Shown: piece after piece, positions 1 through 5,277 of the stretch | Position numbering within the stretch: position 1 is the first letter of the stretch | Layout of the letters: each line of letters starts with the position of its first letter | NCBI GenBank assembly: GCA_903932805.1 | Contig: CAIZHO010000310.1 | Coordinates: 1-8,019 of the forward strand | Reading direction: 5' to 3' | Source of the DNA: an uncultured Roseiflexaceae bacterium | GTDB lineage: Bacteria; Chloroflexota; Chloroflexia; Chloroflexales; Roseiflexaceae | DNA: 8,019 bases | The notes under the pieces: generated by a model | What the model was told of the DNA's origin: nothing | Database searches by the model: none | Seen by the model: the letters and a program-made list of their open reading frames with translations, nothing else | Program-made: the position numbers and the translations under genes

Positions 1-2
1 CC

Positions 3-1397
3 CGGCACTACGGCGGTCAGTTTTTGTTGCGAATCGAAGACACAGACGAAAAACGATTCGTCGTCGGTGCAGCAGACGATCTCATGACGTCGATGCGTTG
101 GGTGGGCATGAACTGGGATGAAGGCCCCGACATCGGCGGCCCGTGCGGCCCGTATGTCCAATCTGTTCGTCATGAACAAGGCATTTACAAGCCACATATT
201 GAGCAGCTCTTGGCTGCCGGCCATGCCTACATGTCATTCACGACCGAAGACGAATTGACCCAAATGCGGGCAGATGCCGAGGCGCGCGGCGTCAAAGCGT
301 TCCGGTTCCGTGGCCCTGAGCGAGACTGGCCGTTGGCAAAACAACGCGAACTCGCAGCAACCGGCAAGCAGCACACCATCCGACTCAAAACCCCGACCGA
401 AGGATCCACATTCTTCACCGATTTGGTGCGTGGCGGTGACGGCATCCGGATCAACAATGCAGACTTGTATGACATCGTCTTGATCAAGTCGACTGGGATG
501 CCGGTGTATCACATGGCACACTTGGTCGACGACCACATGATGAACATCACCCACGTGCTGCGGAGTGACGAGTGGGTACCTTCGACCCCATATCACTGCA
601 TCATGTACGATTATTTCGGCTGGCAACGCCCGACATTCGCCCATTTGCCTCCCATTCTGCGACAGGACGGTCACGGCAAGCTATCCAAACGCAAAGACGA
701 TGTCTCGGCCAACCGCTTCTGGGAGCGTGGCTATCTCGCTGATGCCATGTTCAACTATCTCACCTTGCAGGGCTGGAGTTTCGACGATCATACCGAGATC
801 ATGACCCGCGCCGAAGTCGTCGAGCGCTTCACCATTGATCGTGTGTTGTCGTCACCGGCACGCTGGAATCCCGCAAAACTGCTCGATATGAATGGTATTT
901 ACATCCGTGCAATGGCAAACGATGACGTTGCTGCTGCGATTACGCCGTTTTTGCAGAAAGCAGAACTGGTCACGACCCCTGTGACTCCTGCAGAACAAAC
1001 AAAAATACGGATGATGGTGCCGCTGGTGCACGAGCGCCTCAAGGAGCTCGGCGAGGCCCCCGAGTTGCTCGATTTCTTCTTCAAAGACATCGAAAATCCG
1101 CCGATGGACGTGCTCATCCCCAAAAAAATGGAAGCAAGTGAAACCAAAGAAGCATTGGTGGCCATGCATGCAGCACTCGCAGCTATCCCTGACTGGAACA
1201 GCAACGAGGCAGCACTCGAGGCTGCCCTGCGCGATATTTGCACCGCCATGGACAAAAAACCTGGCCAGCTGTTCGGCGCTATCCGGGTTGCAGTCTCGGC
1301 GCGCAATGTCGCACCACCGTTGTTCGAAATGCTGGTGGCACTCGGACGCGAGGTCAGCTTGTCACGCATTGCACGAGCCATTTCACTGTTCGCGTAA
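3..1397 (+). CDS. gltX: Glutamyl-tRNA synthetase (GluRS), 5' end cut off by window edge
   Basis: This cytoplasmic class I aminoacyl-tRNA synthetase charges tRNA-Glu, or tRNA-Glu/Gln in organisms that rely on amidotransferase. The reading frame is open to the left edge: before the first possible in-window start (TTG at 24) it encodes RHYGGQF, which continues into LLRIEDTD, the usual block just after the HIGH-like motif. The true start therefore lies upstream, and about 30 N-terminal residues including the HIGH motif are missing. Seen further on are DEGPDIGGPCGPYVQS, the LVDDHMMNITHVLRSDEW block of the Rossmann fold, the second catalytic signature KLSKR (678-692), the KLLDMNGIYIRAM stem-contact segment, and a normal C-terminal anticodon-binding end (KPGQLFGAIRVAVSARNVAPPLFE). 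The Cys residues that bind zinc in many GluRS enzymes are not visible in the AGHAYMSFTTEDEL region. It ends at TAA, followed by a strong terminator, and is the last gene of its transcript. The family assignment is secure. Confidence 0.97.
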   Translation, partial: RHYGGQFLLRIEDTDEKRFVVGAADDLMTSMRWVGMNWDEGPDIGGPCGPYVQSVRHEQGIYKPHIEQLLAAGHAYMSFTTEDELTQMRADAEARGVKAFRFRGPERDWPLAKQRELAATGKQHTIRLKTPTEGSTFFTDLVRGGDGIRINNADLYDIVLIKSTGMPVYHMAHLVDDHMMNITHVLRSDEWVPSTPYHCIMYDYFGWQRPTFAHLPPILRQDGHGKLSKRKDDVSANRFWERGYLADAMFNYLTLQGWSFDDHTEIMTRAEVVERFTIDRVLSSPARWNPAKLLDMNGIYIRAMANDDVAAAITPFLQKAELVTTPVTPAEQTKIRMMVPLVHERLKELGEAPELLDFFFKDIENPPMDVLIPKKMEASETKEALVAMHAALAAIPDWNSNEAALEAALRDICTAMDKKPGQLFGAIRVAVSARNVAPPLFEMLVALGREVSLSRIARAISLFA

Positions 1398-1403
1398 CAC
1401 CGT

Positions 1404-1441
1404 ACACCCCATCCTGCATCATCGCAGGGTGGGGTGTTTTT
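1404..1441 (+). terminator. Rho-independent terminator of gltX
   Basis: A 14-base arm (1404-1417) pairs with 1424-1437 across a 6-base loop (ATCATC). Thirteen pairs are Watson-Crick and one is a G-T wobble. The stem runs straight into a run of five T (1437-1441). It begins 7 bases after the gltX stop. On the minus strand the hairpin is not followed by a T-run, so it should stop gltX transcription but not mnmE transcription arriving from the other side. Confidence 0.92.
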
Positions 1442-1514
1442 GTGCCATACTTCATCCACCGTCACACATCCCGCGTGTGCGCATCAGCGCAACAGCACAG
1501 TTTTCTGCTCGTCG

Positions 1515-2888
1515 TTACTTGCCGATACAAAAACGGGCGAACACTACATCAAGTAAAGCCTCGGTGGCATCTTCGCCGGTTATTTCTCCGAGTGCCGCTA
1601 CCGCCTCTTGCAGGTCAATGGCGAGGAGCTCTGCAGACAGGTGGGCATCAATGCCAGCAATGGCGTCTGCGACGGACTGCTTTGCACGTATCAATGCGTC
1701 TCGATGGCGTGTGTTGGTGATGCGTGAATCTGTCGCCGGACCGCCCGATTGCAGCGTCTGTGCGATACATTGACGGAGCTCATCGACACCCGACCCGGTT
1801 TTGGTAGAAATCGCAACCACGGCAACAAACTGATTGGATTGACGGAACTGTTCAATCTGCGCTACGGTTTGTAAATCAATAGGGAGGTCAGTCTTGGTAC
1901 AGACGAGAATCGACGGTGCAGCACCGCGTGCCGAGCGGACTGCATCATCTTCGGCACCCATCGGGCTCGAACTATCGATGAGCACCAACGCAAGATCCGC
2001 AGAGGCTGCGACATCGTGACTGCGCGCAATCCCCATGCGTTCAACCTCATCGCTTGTCTGCGCACGGATGCCTGCAGTATCGACAAAGCGAACAGGGATC
2101 CCGTGGATGTCGGCGCTTTCTTCGAGGGTGTCGCGAGTTGTACCGGCAACCGGTGACACCAGTGCGCGGTTGGTACGCAGGAGCGTATTGAGCAAACTCG
2201 ACTTGCCAACATTCGGGCGGCCGAGCAATGCCACCTGTGCACCATCACGGAGCAAAATTCCAGTACGAGCACCTTCGATGTATGTCTGCAAGCGGGCAAC
2301 AACAGCGCGGAGTGCAGTCGGATTGAGGGCATCTTCGCTGACGTCATCGGGGAAGTCGATACGCGCGATCACAGCGGCGAGCTCATACAGCAACGCAGCA
2401 CGAAGTTCTGCTACGGCAATGCCTACCCACCCATTGAGCTGGTGGTGCGCCTGGCGCAGTGCCTGCGGTGTCTGTGCCTGGATGACGTCCATCACTGCTT
2501 CGGCTTGAGACAAATCGATGCGACCAGCGGCATAGGCACGCATGGTGAACTCGCCAGGATGGGCAAGCCGAGCTCCGGCTTCGATACACCGTGCGATGAC
2601 CAGTTCGACCGCCACACGCCCACCATGACACGATATTTCGACGACATCTTCACCCGTGTACGTGGTGGGCCGCCGCATCCAATATGCAAGTACCTCATCG
2701 ATACGTGCGCCATCCGGGGCAACGATGTGTCCATAGCGCACATGCCGAGAGCGCCATTGCCCGGCACGATGCGGGATCATAATTGCTTCTAACAGAGGCA
2801 GTGCCTGCGTTCCACTGAGGCGCACTACCCCAATTGCTGCGAATCCAACAGACGTCGCCGCAGCCACAATAGTATCATCGTAGTTCAT
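1515..2888 (-). CDS. mnmE: tRNA-modification GTPase MnmE (TrmE)
   Basis: MnmE works with MnmG (GidA) to build the 5-carboxymethylaminomethyl (or taurinomethyl) group on wobble U34 of certain tRNAs. The protein is 457 residues, the normal family length. Residues 1-120 are the formyl-THF-binding N-domain, starting MNYDDTIVAAAT and including the YTGEDVVEISCHGG block at 77-90. The helical domain follows. An inserted G domain has a P-loop GRPNVGKS (223-230), G2 GTTRD (249-253), G3 DTAG (270-273) and G4 TKTD (331-334, in place of the commoner NKxD). The protein ends in the diagnostic CIGK with catalytic Cys454. The frame stays open upstream to 3059, but the family N-terminus matches only at the ATG ending at 2888, and the extension would run into pucC. 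There is no Shine-Dalgarno site, and a -10 box lies six bases before the ATG, which suggests a leaderless mRNA. It converges on gltX. Confidence 0.97.
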   Translation of the reverse strand: MNYDDTIVAAATSVGFAAIGVVRLSGTQALPLLEAIMIPHRAGQWRSRHVRYGHIVAPDGARIDEVLAYWMRRPTTYTGEDVVEISCHGGRVAVELVIARCIEAGARLAHPGEFTMRAYAAGRIDLSQAEAVMDVIQAQTPQALRQAHHQLNGWVGIAVAELRAALLYELAAVIARIDFPDDVSEDALNPTALRAVVARLQTYIEGARTGILLRDGAQVALLGRPNVGKSSLLNTLLRTNRALVSPVAGTTRDTLEESADIHGIPVRFVDTAGIRAQTSDEVERMGIARSHDVAASADLALVLIDSSSPMGAEDDAVRSARGAAPSILVCTKTDLPIDLQTVAQIEQFRQSNQFVAVVAISTKTGSGVDELRQCIAQTLQSGGPATDSRITNTRHRDALIRAKQSVADAIAGIDAHLSAELLAIDLQEAVAALGEITGEDATEALLDVVFARFCIGK

Positions 2889-2894
2889 ACAGGT

Positions 2895-2900
2895 ATTATA
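2895..2900 (-). promoter_or_regulatory. mnmE promoter -10 box, probably giving a leaderless mRNA
   Basis: On the minus strand this reads TATAAT, a perfect -10 consensus, then ACCTGT, then the mnmE ATG. With normal spacing the transcription start falls on or next to the A of the ATG. No good -35 is present; the best hexamer at 17-bp spacing is TGCACT, a 3/6 match. There is no room for a Shine-Dalgarno sequence. Confidence 0.6.
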
Positions 2901-2918
2901 CGTGGGGTCTATCACGCA

Positions 2919-2928
2919 GTGCATGCAC
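2919..2928. promoter_or_regulatory. 10-bp perfect palindrome in the mnmE/pucC divergent promoter region (possible operator)
   Basis: GTGCATGCAC is its own reverse complement. It lies over the expected -35 region of mnmE and about 20 bases upstream of the expected -35 of the pucC promoter, where a dimeric regulator could affect either gene. A palindrome of this size has roughly a one-in-ten chance of occurring in a gap this long, so the operator role is only a possibility. Confidence 0.25.
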
Positions 2929-2965
2929 AGACGGGGAGCGGGGCAGCTTGGACATATCTGAACTG

Positions 2966-2974
2966 TGCTACTAT
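2966..2974 (+). promoter_or_regulatory. Possible extended -10 promoter for pucC-puhE
   Basis: TGCTACTAT fits the extended -10 pattern (TG-N-hexamer), and its hexamer TACTAT matches 4 of 6 consensus bases. A weak TTGGAC at 2948-2953 could serve as a -35 at short (15-bp) spacing. Transcription would start near 2980 and give a leader of about 24 bases containing the AGGAG ribosome site at 2993-2997. Confidence 0.35.
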
Positions 2975-3003
2975 CTGAGTGAGACGTACTGCAGGAGCAA
3001 ACA

Positions 3004-4434
3004 ATGAATGCAGAAAAAAACATCTGGGGAATGATTACGCAGTACATTGATCGGATCAATCAATGGCTCGCACAATACCCCGTATGGCAACGTCGTGTGC
3101 GCATATTGCGGTTAGGCCTCTTCCAATTTGGGATGGGCATTTCGTTAGCCCCGATTACCGGCACGCTCAATCGTGTGCTCATCAGCGAACTCAAAATATC
3201 TGCGGGATTTGTGGCACTGTTGATGTCGATACATTACTTTGTCTCACCGATACGGACCGTGGTCGGGCACCATTCGGATCTGCGCCGTAGCAAAGGCTTC
3301 TGGCGCACGCCGTACATCGTGTTAGGGGCGATGCTGACCTATGGCGGGTTATCGACTGCACCGTTTTCTCTAATTTTGTTCGATGCAAACAGCGTGACCC
3401 AAGGTCCGATCGTGTATGTTGTTGCGTTTGTTATCTTTTTGTTGTACGGCGTCGGGGTAAACATCGTCGAGACGTCATATTTGGCTATGGTCAGCGATAA
3501 CACCGAACCAGAAGAACGCGGCAAGATCCTGGCGATCCTCTGGCTGATGCTCGTTGTCGGTACGGTGACCGGATCGTTGTTTATCGGATTGTCGTTAATC
3601 GACTATTCGCTCGGTGCATTGATTAGTGCGATGCAGATGAGTGCATTTATCTTTGTCGTGTGCATGGTTCTGTCGCTGATTCGACAAGAAAAGCTACGCC
3701 CCGATGGCCGTCTGGTGCGCGAAATCGAGCATGTTGCCCGACAGTCACTTGGTGAGTCGCTCAAAATTGTCTGGAACACTCCTGCCTTGCGCAGTATGTT
3801 TTTTGTATTTTTCATCGCGACACTGGGGTTCGGTACACACGATGTGTTGCTTGAGCCGTATGGTGCGCAGATACTCGACATGTCGGTGACTGCAACAACG
3901 TTGCTGACCGCACTGTGGGGCGTTGCCATGATCATCGCGGTGATCACCGCAGGGTGGTGGTTATGGACACGAGGGCAAAGCGGCCGGTTGCTCATCAGCG
4001 GTGCCCTTGTCGGTATGCTGGGGTTTTTGACGGTGACGTATGCAGGGGCGATTGAATCGACGGTCCTCTTCCAGGTGGGGGTGGCGGGTATAGGATTCGG
4101 CCGTGGATTATTCATCGTCGGCAGTATTGCAACCATCATGAGCCTGGCCGATCGTGGGCACACCGGGTTGTTTATGGGGATCTGGGGTGTTGTGCAATCG
4201 TTAGCACAGGGCTTTGGGACCATCGGTGGCGGTGTTGCCCGCGATGCAATCGGGAGCGCGACCGGCAATGTGTTGTACGGCTATGTCTCCGTCTATGCTG
4301 CTGCAAGTGTGTTTTTGTGTGTGATGGTGGTCTACATGTACGTCAAGCGGATCAACTCCCGTCTATCGAACGGTGAGATTCAATCCCCGTGGAACGGCTT
4401 ACAAAACATCCCAGCCGATCAAATACTGTTCTAG
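3004..4434 (+). CDS. pucC: PucC/Bch2-family MFS protein (antenna or bacteriochlorophyll complex assembly)
   Basis: This is an integral membrane protein of the PUCC family, a branch of the major facilitator superfamily. Members (PucC, LhaA, Bch2) are needed for assembly of light-harvesting complexes, perhaps by handling bacteriochlorophyll; the exact substrate is not settled. The 476 residues contain about 12 hydrophobic helices (first near 36-55, last near 423-447). Family marks are TGTLNRV (52-58), the SD-R-S--FWRTPYI loop (91-105, typical of the MFS helix 2-3 loop), EERGKILAILW (170-180), GFGTHDVLLEPYG (275-287), where the family usually has GFGTaDVLLEPYG, and FMGIWGVVQSLAQGFG (390-405). 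ATG 3004 is supported by AGGAG six bases upstream. puhE follows after 33 bp in the same direction, so the two probably form one operon. Which pigment complex it serves (B808-866 type antenna, chlorosome baseplate or reaction centre) cannot be read from the sequence. Confidence 0.9.
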   Translation: MNAEKNIWGMITQYIDRINQWLAQYPVWQRRVRILRLGLFQFGMGISLAPITGTLNRVLISELKISAGFVALLMSIHYFVSPIRTVVGHHSDLRRSKGFWRTPYIVLGAMLTYGGLSTAPFSLILFDANSVTQGPIVYVVAFVIFLLYGVGVNIVETSYLAMVSDNTEPEERGKILAILWLMLVVGTVTGSLFIGLSLIDYSLGALISAMQMSAFIFVVCMVLSLIRQEKLRPDGRLVREIEHVARQSLGESLKIVWNTPALRSMFFVFFIATLGFGTHDVLLEPYGAQILDMSVTATTLLTALWGVAMIIAVITAGWWLWTRGQSGRLLISGALVGMLGFLTVTYAGAIESTVLFQVGVAGIGFGRGLFIVGSIATIMSLADRGHTGLFMGIWGVVQSLAQGFGTIGGGVARDAIGSATGNVLYGYVSVYAAASVFLCVMVVYMYVKRINSRLSNGEIQSPWNGLQNIPADQILF

Positions 4435-4467
4435 CACTGCGTCTCATACGCTCGGACAAGGATTATC

Positions 4468-5247
4468 ATGCAAATTGTCGTGGCAGTGCTCTTTGCCATA
4501 GTTCTCTGGTGGGTGAGCACCGGGGCCATCATTGTGATGTATCGCAAAGAACCGTGGACGTACGACGCGTCGGTCGGGGCATACACGGTGGTGGCTGCTG
4601 CAAGCATGGCAGTGCTTGTCCTGTTGCGCAATACCAGCGAATTATGGGCAATCTACGTTTGTTTTTCGGCAGGAACGTTGGTATGGGGATGGAACCTCGC
4701 GTGCTACTACACCGGCTACATCACCGGCCCCAAAGACCCCCAACCACGCGACAATTTGTCTGATGCAGAACGGTTCCATCATGCGATTCGTCGTTCGGCG
4801 CATCACGAGTGGGTATCGGTATTGTTAGTAGTTGCGTCAGTAGGATTGGCGTGGGGCGCGACCAACAGAGCAGGGTTCGGCTGCATCATTCTGTTTTATA
4901 CGTTGCACATGCTTGCCAAACTGTCGATTTACTTTGGGGTTGCAAACTTCAGTGGTGCATGGTTACCAGCGCATCTGCAGTATATTACTGCGTATTTTGG
5001 TCCGCGCCAGTTCCACTGGTTTTCCATCTGTGCAATAGGTATTGGTCTCATCGGCACCGTTTGGAGCGTAGCGGGAATTCAGACATCAGTAACGCAGTCC
5101 CAAACCGTATCCTATGCATTTTGGGGACTCATTTGTGCAGCAGCGGTACTCGAGCTTGTCGTGCTCCTCATCCCTGAATCACAATTGCATCGATTTTTAG
5201 CATTTCTTACTCATTTATCGGGCGCAGCAAACACAAAAATGCTATAA
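4468..5247 (+). CDS. puhE: PuhE-like photosynthetic complex assembly protein 2 (DUF3623)
   Basis: This is a 259-residue polytopic membrane protein with about seven hydrophobic segments (roughly 1-24, 35-53, 57-80, 112-130, 134-152, 186-203 and 215-235). I recognise it from the conserved pattern of the PuhE/DUF3623 family: LVWGWNLACYYTGYITGP (71-88), an HHAIRRSAHHE loop (104-114), and the signature AKLSIYFGVANF...LPAHLQYITAYFG (150-178). Purple-bacterial homologues read close to sAKLNlFLGVrNlneeFLPeHLrYL-SYF in this stretch. In purple bacteria PuhE is encoded with the reaction-centre H subunit and influences reaction-centre assembly and bacteriochlorophyll supply; its biochemical activity is unknown. 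The start has AAGGA five bases upstream. It lies 33 bp behind pucC. Its stop codon is embedded in the -10 box of the downstream gene's own promoter. The family call is firm; the role in this organism is inferred. Confidence 0.88.
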   Translation: MQIVVAVLFAIVLWWVSTGAIIVMYRKEPWTYDASVGAYTVVAAASMAVLVLLRNTSELWAIYVCFSAGTLVWGWNLACYYTGYITGPKDPQPRDNLSDAERFHHAIRRSAHHEWVSVLLVVASVGLAWGATNRAGFGCIILFYTLHMLAKLSIYFGVANFSGAWLPAHLQYITAYFGPRQFHWFSICAIGIGLIGTVWSVAGIQTSVTQSQTVSYAFWGLICAAAVLELVVLLIPESQLHRFLAFLTHLSGAANTKML

Positions 5248-5248
5248 T
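5240..5248 (+). promoter_or_regulatory. Extended -10 promoter for the receiver-RodZ gene, overlapping the puhE stop
   Basis: TGCTATAAT is a perfect extended -10 (TG-N-TATAAT), and the TAA within it is the puhE stop (5245-5247). No recognisable -35 lies 15-19 bases upstream, which extended -10 promoters tolerate. The expected start near 5255 gives a leader of about 23 bases with GGAG at 5269-5272, five bases before the ATG at 5278. Confidence 0.6.
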
Positions 5249-5277
5249 CACGTGATGTATGAAAGACCGGAGCTACT

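Noticed and set aside
24..26. TTG as the start codon of gltX
   Set aside because: The frame is open upstream to the window edge and encodes the conserved RHYGGQF block, so this is an internal Leu codon.
1478..1491. Small TGCGC/GCGCA hairpin downstream of mnmE, considered as its terminator
   Set aside because: The stem is only five pairs, and no T-run follows it on the minus strand. No clear mnmE terminator was found in the gap.
1138..1773. A 211-codon plus-strand open frame running from gltX through the gap into mnmE
   Set aside because: It crosses the gltX terminator and overlaps two well-supported genes in other frames. It is Ser/Arg/Cys-rich with no domain.
3015..3021. In-phase A AAA AAC heptamer at codons 4-6 of pucC
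   Set aside because: There is no convincing hairpin at a proper distance, and a -1 shift would give only a few residues before a stop. It is best explained by chance use of Glu-Lys-Asn codons.
2889..3059. A 57-residue N-terminal extension of the mnmE reading frame, open to 3059
   Set aside because: The MnmE family N-terminus aligns exactly at the ATG ending at 2888. The extension would overlap the start of pucC and has no family similarity.
3603..4268. A 221-codon open frame on the minus strand inside pucC
   Set aside because: It is the complement of a hydrophobic-helix gene and gives a Pro/Thr/Met-rich protein with no recognisable domain. The plus-strand frame carries all the PucC family motifs.
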